A stretch of DNA of 5,108 nt from Thermomicrobiaceae bacterium (GCA_007123655.1 SKKR01000588.1:1-5108); one strand, 5' to 3'; positions 1 to 5,108 are shown, numbered from the stretch's first letter. The notes: generated by a model from the letters alone, not told the origin. Made by a program: numbers and translations.

Positions 1-281
1 ACAACGAGGTCGATTCCCGCGTCAACCGCTTCATAGATCGCATCCGCGGCGAACCTGGCAGGGACGTAGATGATCGATGTGTTCGCCTGCGTGTTGTCCA
101 CTGCGTCCGAAACGGTATTGAACACCGGAACGCCGTGGACATCTTTGCCCAGCCCGCCTGGTGTCACTCCGGCCACGACATTGGTTCCGTACTCGACCAT
201 CTGGCCGGTGTGGAACGATCCCTCACGGCCGGTAATACCCTGGACGAGCAGTCGCGTCTGGTTATTCACCAGAATGCTCAC
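1..281 (-). CDS. sucD: Succinyl-CoA synthetase alpha subunit, N-terminal part (runs off left edge)
   Basis: This is the alpha subunit of succinyl-CoA synthetase (TCA cycle, cytoplasmic). It binds CoA and carries the phosphohistidine intermediate. About 93 residues are visible. They form the N-terminal CoA-binding Rossmann domain: [14 protein letters not shown] at about residues 11-24, then [21 protein letters not shown], and [16 protein letters not shown] at about 67-82, all in the order and spacing of the family. The catalytic histidine lies in the missing C-terminal part, so activity cannot be judged from here. The start is GTG, with a strong Shine-Dalgarno just upstream, and the protein begins [14 protein letters not shown], as expected for a full N-terminus. 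It follows sucC after a 21-bp gap on the same strand, so the two are cotranscribed. No frame damage is seen. Confidence 0.97.
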   Translation of the reverse strand, partial: MSILVNNQTRLLVQGITGREGSFHTGQMVEYGTNVVAGVTPGGLGKDVHGVPVFNTVSDAVDNTQANTSIIYVPARFAADAIYEAVDAGIDLV

Positions 282-285
282 GGAT

Positions 286-293
286 TCCTCCCT
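286..293 (-). promoter_or_regulatory. Ribosome binding site of sucD
   Basis: On the minus strand AGGGAGGA lies four bases before the GTG at 281-279. It sits in the 21-bp sucC-sucD gap and fixes the GTG as the sucD start. The near-perfect match to the anti-Shine-Dalgarno sequence suggests sucD is translated from its own site rather than only by coupling to sucC. Confidence 0.8.
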
Positions 294-302
294 GCCTGTT
301 GA

Positions 303-1442
303 TCATGCCGAGCCTTCGGCGGCAGCTACCACCTGCTTCGCTGCTTCATCCATCGTCTCAACCACGGTAATCCCGGCGTCGGAGAGCATCTTCTGTCCCT
401 CCGCCTGGTTGGTGCCGATCAGCCGAATCACGAATGGGACCTCGACGTTGATCTTGCCCATTGCCTCGAGCAGACCCTCCGCGACGACGTCACACCGGGT
501 GATGCCGCCGAAAATGTTGATAAGCACCGCTTTCACATCCGGCTCGGCCAGAACCAGATTGAGCGCCAGGGTGACCTGGTCCGCACTGGCGCCTCCTCCG
601 ACGTCCAGAAAGTTCGCCGGCTCCCCGCCGTGGAATTTGATGGCGTCCATCGTTGCCATCGAGAGTCCCGCGCCGTTGACCATGCAGCCGATGTTTCCGT
701 CGAGTTTTACGAAGCTGATCCCTGATGCACGGGCCTGTACCTCGATCTCGTTTTCCTCACGAAGATCACGGAGCTCCTCGGCGCCCGGTTGCCGGTACAG
801 CGCGTTGTCGTCGATCGTGATCTTGGAATCGATTGCCTGCCATTCACCGTCTCCGTTGAGGATCAATGGATTTATCTCGGCGAGTCCGGCATCGTAGTCG
901 ACGAACGCCTTGTGAACGGCCCGGGTGATCTTTGCAAACCCGCCGACGAGTTCCGGATCGAGGCCGAGATTGAAGGCGAGACGCCGGCACTGGTAGTCGC
1001 GCAATCCGAGATGGGGGTGAGCGGTCTCGGTGTGAATCTTTTCCGGAGACTCCCGGGCGACCTCTTCGATTTCCACCCCACCTTCAGCGCTCGCCATCAC
1101 TGTGACCCCGCGTCCATCGCGATCAACGACAGCGCCCAGGTAGACCTCTCGCTGGATATCGACAGCCGGAGCCACAAGCACCATATTGACGATGTGTCCG
1201 TTAATATCCATCCCGAGAATATCCGAGGCGGCGGAACGCGCGTCATCCGGCGATTCCGCGAGCTTTACCCCGCCCGCCTTGCCTCGCCCACCGGAATGAA
1301 CCTGCGCCTTGATCACGACCTTGCCGCCGAACTTCCCAGCGGCTTCGGCGGCCGCATCCGCCGTCTCGCAGACGATCCCCTCGTTGATCGGGATCCCATA
1401 CTGCTTGAGAATCTCAGCAGCCTGGTACTCGTGGATATTCAT
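303..1442 (-). CDS. sucC: Succinyl-CoA synthetase (ADP/GDP-forming) beta subunit
   Basis: This 379-residue beta subunit is close to the usual 385-390. It binds the nucleotide and with SucD converts succinyl-CoA, NDP and Pi to succinate, NTP and CoA. The N-terminus is [16 protein letters not shown]. An ATP-grasp domain follows, with [19 protein letters not shown] at residues 42-60 (nucleotide-binding lysine and glycine/arginine loop), YLGAVVDR at 101-108 and AEINPL at 188-193. The Mg-binding pair appears to be N191 and D205. The C-terminal ligase/CoA domain has [14 protein letters not shown] (247-260), [14 protein letters not shown] (272-285) and [10 protein letters not shown] (309-318). The frame is open upstream to 1598, but the ATG at 1442 is chosen because the family always begins at MN(I/L)HEYQ and GGGGGT lies five bases before it. 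One oddity is HPHLGL near residue 142, where relatives usually have (I)DP..GL. Nucleotide preference cannot be told from sequence alone. Confidence 0.97.
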   Translation of the reverse strand: MNIHEYQAAEILKQYGIPINEGIVCETADAAAEAAGKFGGKVVIKAQVHSGGRGKAGGVKLAESPDDARSAASDILGMDINGHIVNMVLVAPAVDIQREVYLGAVVDRDGRGVTVMASAEGGVEIEEVARESPEKIHTETAHPHLGLRDYQCRRLAFNLGLDPELVGGFAKITRAVHKAFVDYDAGLAEINPLILNGDGEWQAIDSKITIDDNALYRQPGAEELRDLREENEIEVQARASGISFVKLDGNIGCMVNGAGLSMATMDAIKFHGGEPANFLDVGGGASADQVTLALNLVLAEPDVKAVLINIFGGITRCDVVAEGLLEAMGKINVEVPFVIRLIGTNQAEGQKMLSDAGITVVETMDEAAKQVVAAAEGSA

Positions 1443-1510
1443 CCCAAACCCCCGCTGGTTGAATCGGCGCAATCCTGACTCAGGACGCGCCGTTCTCGTG
1501 CAGTTTCCAT
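1439..1510 (-). CDS. Possible 23-codon leader ORF overlapping the sucC start
   Basis: On the minus strand an ATG at 1510-1508 opens a 23-codon frame ([23 protein letters not shown]). Its TGA at 1441-1439 overlaps the sucC ATG as ATGA, the classic coupling overlap. The frame differs from that of sucC. The ATG begins seven bases after an extended -10 box, so a transcript from that promoter would be nearly or fully leaderless for this ORF. No Shine-Dalgarno precedes it. It resembles no family I know and could be chance: a 23-codon open frame is unremarkable at this GC content. It is listed because position, stop overlap and promoter spacing agree. Confidence 0.25.
   Translation of the reverse strand: METARERRVLSQDCADSTSGGLG
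1448..1453 (-). promoter_or_regulatory. Ribosome binding site of sucC
   Basis: GGGGGT on the minus strand, five bases before the ATG at 1442, is one mismatch from GGAGGT. It supports the internal ATG over the longer open frame reaching 1598. It would lie inside the end of the possible leader ORF. Confidence 0.6.
1473..1485. repeat. Perfect 13-bp palindrome TCCTGA-C-TCAGGA in the sucC leader
   Basis: Two perfect 6-bp inverted arms are separated by one base, 31 bp upstream of the sucC ATG and downstream of the predicted transcription start. As RNA it could make only a 5-bp stem with a 3-nt loop, so a dimeric repressor site is at least as likely as a hairpin. It could also be chance. Confidence 0.35.
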
Positions 1511-1517
1511 TCGTCCG

Positions 1518-1526
1518 ATCATAGCA
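1518..1526 (-). promoter_or_regulatory. Candidate extended -10 promoter for sucCD
   Basis: On the minus strand TGC-TATGAT matches the extended -10 consensus TGn-TATAAT with one mismatch in the hexamer. The start point would be about 1511, giving a leader of roughly 69 nt to the sucC ATG. At a 17-bp spacing the -35 position holds TCCCGG (1546-1541 on the minus strand reads CCGGGA), which is unlike TTGACA. The promoter would therefore rely on the extended -10 or on an activator. Confidence 0.45.
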
Positions 1527-1540
1527 CAGGAAGATTTCCG

Positions 1541-1559
1541 TCCCGGCAGCAAACCGGGA
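1541..1559. repeat. Inverted repeat TCCCGG-N7-CCGGGA at the -35 position of the sucC promoter
   Basis: Two perfect 6-bp arms (1541-1546 and 1554-1559) flank a 7-base centre. One arm falls exactly where the -35 hexamer of the candidate sucC promoter would lie with 17-bp spacing. That placement fits a regulator-binding site. There is no T-tract, so it is not a terminator. The arms are GC-only except the end bases, so chance is possible. Confidence 0.35.
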
Positions 1560-1576
1560 ACGCGCGAATGACAGGT

Positions 1577-1586
1577 TGGTATCATA
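1577..1586. promoter_or_regulatory. Near-symmetric -10 element between divergent sucC and ytxH-like genes
   Basis: The plus strand reads TGG-TATCAT (1577-1585), an extended -10 with one hexamer mismatch. It would start transcription near 1592, about 85 nt before the YtxH-like ATG. The minus strand over 1586-1581 reads TATGAT, also one mismatch from consensus, and would start near 1574 towards sucC. The shared core TATCATA fits a bidirectional -10. No good -35 is visible on either side. Confidence 0.35.
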
Positions 1587-1665
1587 GCCATGGGACAATG
1601 GGGACGTAACACAAGGGTTCAGGCGCGACTTCGGCCGCGTGAGCCAGATACGCTATGCGGAGAAT

Positions 1666-1671
1666 GGGAGG
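1666..1671 (+). promoter_or_regulatory. Ribosome binding site of the first YtxH-like gene
   Basis: GGGAGG lies five bases before the ATG at 1677. The same frame also has an ATG at 1590, but that one has no Shine-Dalgarno and would add a basic 29-residue extension. This site therefore decides for 1677. Confidence 0.8.
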
Positions 1672-1676
1672 TCTCA

Positions 1677-2018
1677 ATGGCCAGCGGAAACAACAGCGGG
1701 AACGGATCGTTCGTCTTCGGACTGATCGTTGGTGCGATCGGTGGCGCGGCTGCCGCGCTCTTCATGACGCCGAAACGCGGAGAAGAGATGCGAAAGGATC
1801 TCGAATCCCGGATCTCTGAAGCCGCGGGCCCGGTACGTCAGCGTGCTGAACCAGTGGTGAGTCAGGGCAAGGAACGTGCAAGCGCGGTGATGGATCGCGC
1901 CGCGGACCGAGCACAGGAGTTGAGCGGCAAGATCGCGGCGATGGAATTGCCGTTTGACGATGACGAGCGGACTGACCACGAACCGGGTGCCGCAGGGTCG
2001 TCCGGGACCGACCGATAG
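1677..2018 (+). CDS. YtxH-like small membrane protein (113 aa)
   Basis: This is a predicted single-span membrane protein of the YtxH-like family (Bacillus YtxH is a general-stress protein; the biochemical role is unknown). After a short polar N-terminus, residues 11-30 (FVFGLIVGAIGGAAAALFM) form one glycine/alanine-rich membrane helix with several small-xxx-small spacings. The family signature TPKRGEEMRKDL follows at 31-42 (typical form: AP-x-SG-x-E-x-R). Residues 43-90 are a charged, probably amphipathic helix. The tail from about 93 is acidic (DDDERTDHE) and then low in complexity. The cytoplasmic helix may mediate self-association or surface binding; that is inference. It heads a plus-strand run with a second YtxH-like gene 46 bp downstream and diverges from sucC. 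Confidence 0.85.
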   Translation: MASGNNSGNGSFVFGLIVGAIGGAAAALFMTPKRGEEMRKDLESRISEAAGPVRQRAEPVVSQGKERASAVMDRAADRAQELSGKIAAMELPFDDDERTDHEPGAAGSSGTDR

Positions 2019-2064
2019 GTGGCCGGTAACGGACGCCTGATGCCGGCGAACGCAGGGAGGGCGA

Positions 2065-2238
2065 ATGCTTAGCAGAGTTCAGACCGCGCTGAAGTTCATG
2101 ACCTACGGAATCCTGATCGGCATCTTCTTTGCGCCAGACAGTGGTGCGGAGACCCGCCGCAAAATCATGAACTGGGCCACGTCCAGCTTCCGGGAGCTGT
2201 TCAGCAGTATCACTGGCGGAAATTCCTCGTCCGGGTGA
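2065..2238 (+). CDS. Second, very short YtxH-like membrane protein (57 aa)
   Basis: This short gene encodes MLSRVQTALKFMTYGILIG... Residues 9-22 form a hydrophobic stretch ending in IFFAPDSGAETRRKI (20-34), which is the YtxH-family junction motif AP-x-SG-x-E-x-R-x-K. About 20 more residues with an amphipathic look follow (NWATSSFRELFSSI), then a Gly/Ser end. AGGGAGGG ends three bases before the ATG (GGGAGG core, four bases away). It follows the 113-aa YtxH-like gene after 46 bp on the same strand. The two share the membrane-helix plus PxxG-E-R arrangement, so they look like paralogs in one operon, this one stripped to its core. Its small size means automatic annotation may miss it. Function is unknown. 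Confidence 0.75.
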   Translation: MLSRVQTALKFMTYGILIGIFFAPDSGAETRRKIMNWATSSFRELFSSITGGNSSSG

Positions 2239-2251
2239 CCCTTGTTACCGC

Positions 2252-2318
2252 GTGGGTGCCGGCCGGGCATCGCCGGCGCTCGCGCGGTGTGCGGAGTGGC
2301 TGTTCCGGTTTCACCCAC
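2252..2318. repeat. Long-range inverted repeat in the gap before the rhomboid gene
   Basis: GTGGGTG (2252-2258) is perfectly complementary to CACCCAC (2312-2318). Just inside, CCGG (2259-2262) can pair with CCGG (2305-2308) across a TTT bulge, and a nested GCCGGC pair (around 2258-2263 and 2272-2277) competes with it. In RNA this could fold into a structured leader about 67 nt long. There is no run of T after it, so it is a poor intrinsic terminator. At this GC content such pairings can arise by chance. Confidence 0.3.
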
Positions 2319-2324
2319 ATGTGG
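2315..2324. repeat. Perfect 10-bp palindrome CCACATGTGG upstream of the rhomboid start
   Basis: CCACATGTGG has no spacer and ends 36 bp before the rhomboid GTG. It overlaps the right arm of the larger inverted repeat. It could be an operator half-site pair; no convincing -35/-10 pair is seen next to it. Confidence 0.3.
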
Positions 2325-2360
2325 TTGTCTTGTCCGGCATAACGTTCAAAGGCGCACGCA

Positions 2361-3092
2361 GTGATCCCCATCGGTGACGACAACCGCGGCCGGCGCATCA
2401 GCCCATACGTCAACTGGTCGCTTATCCTGATCAATCTCTCAGTCTTCGTTTATCAGTTCACCAGGCCAATGGCCGAACTCGAGCGGTTCGTGTTCTCCTG
2501 GGGAGCCGTTCCGGCGGACGTTGTCCCGGCGCTTCAATCCCCATCAGTGGGAAACCTCGAAACCTACTCGACGCTGTTCACGTCGATGTTCATGCACGGC
2601 AGCCTGGCGCACTTCTTCGGAAACATGCTCTTTCTCTGGATCTTTGGAGACAACATCGAGGACGCGATGGGGCACATCGGCTACCTGTTTTTCTATCTAC
2701 TCGGGGGCCTTGCCGCCGCCATGACGCACATTGCTTTTGATCCAACCAGCACGATTCCGATGATCGGCGCCAGCGGGGCGATTTCAGCGGTCATGGGCGC
2801 TTACCTGCTTCTGTTTCCGACCGGCATGGTGCGCGTCCTCGTATTTTTCGGGCTTCCTCTGATCTTCATGGTTCCCGCGATTCTTATGCTGGGTCTCTGG
2901 TTCCTGACACAGCTTGTCGCGGGAGTCGCTGCGCTGGAAGGCGCCGGCGAGGCGGCCGGCGGGATCGCGTTCTGGGCACACGTAGGTGGATTCGTGGCGG
3001 GCGCGGTCCTGGTCTGGCTTTTCCGGGACACGCGCGCCGTCGCCCGCCAGAAGGCAGCGCGTTCAGGACGAAGACCATTCTCTCGGGCGTAG
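2361..3092 (+). CDS. Rhomboid-family intramembrane serine protease
   Basis: This complete 243-residue rhomboid protease (S54 family) would cleave substrates within the membrane using a Ser-His dyad. Roughly six membrane spans are visible: about 16-34, 82-97, 106-125, 136-153, 159-192 (long, possibly with a turn) and 201-221. H79-x4-H84-x3-N88 matches the GlpG H/H/N motif supplying the oxyanion hole. G136-A-S138-G supplies the nucleophile and A206-H207-V-G-G the general base, so it looks catalytically competent. The start is GTG. MIPIGDDNRGRR at the N-terminus is the usual beginning of this subfamily (MIP..D.N), and AAAGG lies eight bases upstream. The C-terminus is a short basic tail (RQKAARSGRR). 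It follows the YtxH-like pair after 122 bp on the same strand; whether it is cotranscribed is unclear. Substrates cannot be inferred. Confidence 0.95.
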   Translation: MIPIGDDNRGRRISPYVNWSLILINLSVFVYQFTRPMAELERFVFSWGAVPADVVPALQSPSVGNLETYSTLFTSMFMHGSLAHFFGNMLFLWIFGDNIEDAMGHIGYLFFYLLGGLAAAMTHIAFDPTSTIPMIGASGAISAVMGAYLLLFPTGMVRVLVFFGLPLIFMVPAILMLGLWFLTQLVAGVAALEGAGEAAGGIAFWAHVGGFVAGAVLVWLFRDTRAVARQKAARSGRRPFSRA

Positions 3093-3106
3093 ATGCTCGC
3101 AATGCA

Positions 3107-4270
3107 TCAATGATGGTGGCCGTGGTGATAGTCGGCGATGTCTTCCGGTTTGCTCCGGACCGCCATCCAGGATGCGATACCCGTCGTCAGTGGTACCGCA
3201 CTGATCAACCCCAGACTGCCGACCAGCGTGCGAACGATCTCCTCCGCCAGGACCTCCCGGTTTATCACGTACAGAAACGGCTCATCGATCTGCGTGAACA
3301 GGATCAACAGTGGCAGCGCGACGCCCGCGTAGGCCAGAACCAGTGTGTTCACCGTCGCGGCGATGTGATCCCGGCCGACCGTAATCCCGGACCCGAACAG
3401 CTGGGACATCGTCAGTCTTGTGTTCGCCTTGCGTAACTCGAACACCGTTGAGCTCTGACTTACCGTTACGTCATCCAGGACGCCGAGTGCGCCGATGATG
3501 ATTCCCCCGAGCAGAAGCCCCTGCATGTTGATGCCCTCGCCGCCTACCATGACCTGGATGAAGGCGGCCTCGTCTGAGGCCAGTCCAGTCAGCGACGCGA
3601 ACCGGACCCAGATATAGGCAAGTAATCCTGTGAGCATCAGACTGATGCTGGTTCCGAGGACCGCGGCGGTTGTCATCCGTCCGATCCCGTGGACGATGTA
3701 CAGGGTGAACATGAAGATGAATATCGCCGCAAGGACACTCGTGGTCACCGGATTGGCGCCGTCAAGGATCCTCGGAATCAGGAACCAGATGATGACGACG
3801 AACGTGAACCCGAGCCCGAGCAGCGCGCGAACACCCTTCCAGCGACCGAGTGCGATGATCGCAAGAGCGAACATGCCCGCGAGAATGAACAACGGAGTCG
3901 TTCGGACCCGGTCGGTGATGATGAACCGTTCCCGTTGGCCAGGTTCCGTCACCGGCGTGTAGGAGACGAAGACGTCGTCGCCGGCACGGTACAGATGCTC
4001 GGTGGTATTGAGATCGATGACCCCGACCTCGACTTCCACGATCTCGCCCGAGCGGTCTCCCTCTTTCAACTCGACCAGGAGATGCTGGTAAGGCTGCGTG
4101 ATCGGTCCGAGGTCGTGAACCCCTTCCTCGACGACTTCTACGACCTCGGCGCGCAGCGTCTCTGATTCTGTTCGAACTTCTTCGGGTTGGTCATCCTGCG
4201 CTCGGGCCACGTCCCAGGTCAGAAATCCACCCAGGATCAGAGTCGCGAGCAGCACGGTCCGCAAGAACAC
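3107..4270 (-). CDS. YibE/F-family multispan membrane protein with signal peptide
   Basis: This 387-residue protein is of the YibE/F family (PF07907), which has no established function. Residues 1-24 form a signal peptide with a likely cleavage after ARA (A24|Q25). Residues 25-122 form an extracytoplasmic domain rich in beta strands (YQHLLVELKEGDRSGEIVEVEVG, then FVSYTPV and FIITDRV). Around seven membrane helices follow: about 124-142, 148-168, 175-196, 199-222, 250-270, 303-326 and 346-371. The loop GALGVLDDVTVSQSSTVFELRKAN (260-283) with its acidic pair D266-D267 is the family's most conserved stretch. The C-terminus ends HHGHHH, a possible metal-binding tail. The start is GTG, with AGGTGGTG seven bases before it. 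It lies 53 bp after the DUF1028 gene on the same strand, so it is probably cotranscribed, and it converges on the rhomboid gene. Confidence 0.88.
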   Translation of the reverse strand: MFLRTVLLATLILGGFLTWDVARAQDDQPEEVRTESETLRAEVVEVVEEGVHDLGPITQPYQHLLVELKEGDRSGEIVEVEVGVIDLNTTEHLYRAGDDVFVSYTPVTEPGQRERFIITDRVRTTPLFILAGMFALAIIALGRWKGVRALLGLGFTFVVIIWFLIPRILDGANPVTTSVLAAIFIFMFTLYIVHGIGRMTTAAVLGTSISLMLTGLLAYIWVRFASLTGLASDEAAFIQVMVGGEGINMQGLLLGGIIIGALGVLDDVTVSQSSTVFELRKANTRLTMSQLFGSGITVGRDHIAATVNTLVLAYAGVALPLLILFTQIDEPFLYVINREVLAEEIVRTLVGSLGLISAVPLTTGIASWMAVRSKPEDIADYHHGHHH

Positions 4271-4323
4271 AGAGAGGCACCACCTGTTCCACTTCCAGCG
4301 ACTACGGTATGGATTGTCAGGAG

Positions 4324-5108
4324 CTAGTTCGACAACTGGGCGGAATGTCGGTCGAGGAACGACAGGATTACCGTGTCGAGCTTGTCGTCCTCGCGCAGCC
4401 TTTCCTCCAGGTTTTCATTGCCCGCGTACGCCGCCAGAGCGCGCAGAATTTCCTGGCGATCCCGGGTGCCAGCGTCCGGCAAGAAGCCGAGCACGTGCAG
4501 GTTTCGAGCGACGCGGGTCAGAGTCTGGTCATCCAGCGGCACCAGCTCCGGGTCGTCAGTCCCGAAGAATACCTGATGGAGTTCGTACAGTCGACGTAAC
4601 TCTGATATCGGGGTGTCGTGATCCTCAACGTGCAGATCCAGCAAGCGATCATCGCCACCACCGTACCCGGCGCCCTGGCGAACCACGAGCAGGGCGGCGG
4701 ATTGCTGGCCGCGGCTATCGCCTCCCGCTTCCTGGCCGGCTTCGAGGGAGCTGATAAGCCGGTGAGGAAAGCTTCCGCTGGTGCTTGCATACGCGCCCGC
4801 CATGGCGTCCGTGGTGTCCTGACTGACGAGAATGTTGCCCTGGACACAGAAACCTGGACCGGTCTTGCCTCCGGCCCAGTGATAGCAATCGTTTCCGGTG
4901 TAATTCGCGGCGTTTCCGGAATCATCAACGATTCCGACCTGGCGGAGCCCTCGTTCCGGATCGTTCGCAGTGAGGTAATCAACGACGCTCTTGGCGGTCC
5001 ATCCCGCCTGTAACAGCGCGAGGCCCCGGTGGCCGTATGACGTGTTCGCGAGGGATTGCGTGGCGATTGCGCCGACTCCAGCCCTGGCCCAGCTCACAAC
5101 GGCTCCGA
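4324..5108 (-). CDS. DUF1028 protein with C-terminal putative peptidoglycan-binding domain (5' end off right edge)
   Basis: About 260 codons of a DUF1028 (PF06267) protein are visible; its biological function is unsettled. Counting from the first whole codon, the family landmarks run in order: GAVVSWARAGVGAIATQSLAN (1-21), YGHRGL, LRQVGIVDDSGNAANYTG (54-71), FCVQGNIL (86-93), SLEAGQEAGGDSRGQQSAALLVV (120-142) and DLHVEDHDTPISELRRL (157-173). As far as I recall, the family is grouped with the Ntn-hydrolase fold. The N-terminal residue that would test this lies outside the window, as do about 25-30 residues. Residues from about 174 on (YELHQVFFG ... NENLEERLREDDKLDTVILSFL) match the putative peptidoglycan-binding domain (PG_binding_2, PF08823) often attached to DUF1028. 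A GTG at 5097 is in frame but falls inside the conserved core, so it is not the start. YibE/F follows 53 bp downstream. Confidence 0.9.
   Translation of the reverse strand, partial: GAVVSWARAGVGAIATQSLANTSYGHRGLALLQAGWTAKSVVDYLTANDPERGLRQVGIVDDSGNAANYTGNDCYHWAGGKTGPGFCVQGNILVSQDTTDAMAGAYASTSGSFPHRLISSLEAGQEAGGDSRGQQSAALLVVRQGAGYGGGDDRLLDLHVEDHDTPISELRRLYELHQVFFGTDDPELVPLDDQTLTRVARNLHVLGFLPDAGTRDRQEILRALAAYAGNENLEERLREDDKLDTVILSFLDRHSAQLSN

Noticed and set aside
70..897. A 275-codon plus-strand open frame across sucD and sucC
   Set aside because: It spans the sucC-sucD boundary antisense to both, is Ser/Pro/Thr-rich and family-less, and has no ribosome binding site.
789..1478. A 229-codon open frame on the plus strand across sucC
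   Set aside because: It lies wholly antisense to most of sucC, whose protein matches the family end to end. It has no recognisable domain, and such mirror frames are common in GC-rich coding DNA.
1443..1598. N-terminal extension of sucC by 52 codons
   Set aside because: The family starts at MNIHEYQ. The upstream in-frame sequence is not family-like, and the ribosome binding site is at 1448-1453.
1590..1676. N-terminal extension of the first YtxH-like protein by 29 residues
   Set aside because: No Shine-Dalgarno precedes the ATG at 1590, whereas GGGAGG is well placed for the ATG at 1677. The extra residues are basic and not family-like.
2235..2342. 35-codon GTG frame overlapping the stop of the 57-aa YtxH-like gene
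   Set aside because: It has no ribosome binding site, an arginine-rich composition without any family trait, and lies over the inverted repeats. The GTGA overlap alone is not enough.
2325..2353. TTGTCT as a -35 for the rhomboid gene
   Set aside because: No acceptable -10 lies 16-18 bp downstream; the CATAAC at 2338-2343 is too close.
3689..4165. Plus-strand frame of 158 codons opposite the YibE/F gene
   Set aside because: The composition is charged and low in complexity, a shadow of the hydrophobic membrane-protein codons on the other strand.
4271..4340. Weak promoter-like TTGTCG / CATACC pair on the minus strand ahead of YibE/F
   Set aside because: Both hexamers are poor and the first lies within the DUF1028 coding end. 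Cotranscription with DUF1028 is simpler.
4618..5013. Plus-strand frame of 131 codons opposite the DUF1028 gene
   Set aside because: The minus-strand frame shows all DUF1028 landmarks; the plus frame resembles nothing I know.

Overview
The window is a gene-dense stretch from a moderately GC-rich bacterium (roughly 60% GC by eye). Two genes, YibE/F and rhomboid, use GTG starts, as does sucD. The gene content (TCA-cycle sucCD, YtxH-like small membrane proteins, a GlpG-type rhomboid, a YibE/F permease-like protein, and a DUF1028 protein with a C-terminal putative peptidoglycan-binding domain) is most reminiscent of Chloroflexota or related monoderm-like lineages. That placement is an impression from protein style, not a demonstrated taxonomy. 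No mobile element, CRISPR array, tRNA or rRNA was seen.

Left part, minus strand (1-1442): sucC and the beginning of sucD encode the beta and alpha subunits of succinyl-CoA synthetase. They are 21 bp apart and surely cotranscribed; sucD runs off the left edge. Upstream of sucC lies a 234-bp divergent intergenic region holding two candidate minus-strand -10 boxes, one of them extended. It also holds a near-symmetric TATCATA that could fire in both directions, two short perfect inverted repeats, and a possible 23-codon leader ORF. That ORF would start where the transcript is predicted to begin, and its stop overlaps the sucC start as ATGA.

Middle, plus strand (1677-3092): two consecutive small YtxH-like single-span membrane proteins. 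The first is 113 aa; the second is only 57 aa and easily missed by gene callers. After a 122-bp gap with inverted repeats comes a complete rhomboid-family intramembrane serine protease with its whole catalytic apparatus.

Right part, minus strand (3107-5108): a YibE/F-family membrane protein with a signal peptide, an extracytoplasmic domain and about seven membrane spans. It lies 53 bp downstream of a DUF1028 protein that enters from the right edge. The two probably form one transcription unit. YibE/F converges on the rhomboid gene with only 14 bp between the stop codons.

Functionally, sucCD is central metabolism (succinyl-CoA + ADP/GDP + Pi to succinate + ATP/GTP + CoA). The other genes are envelope-associated or of unknown role. 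I see no clear new multi-gene system. The best leads are the architecture of the sucC/ytxH divergent promoter region and the DUF1028-YibE/F pairing.
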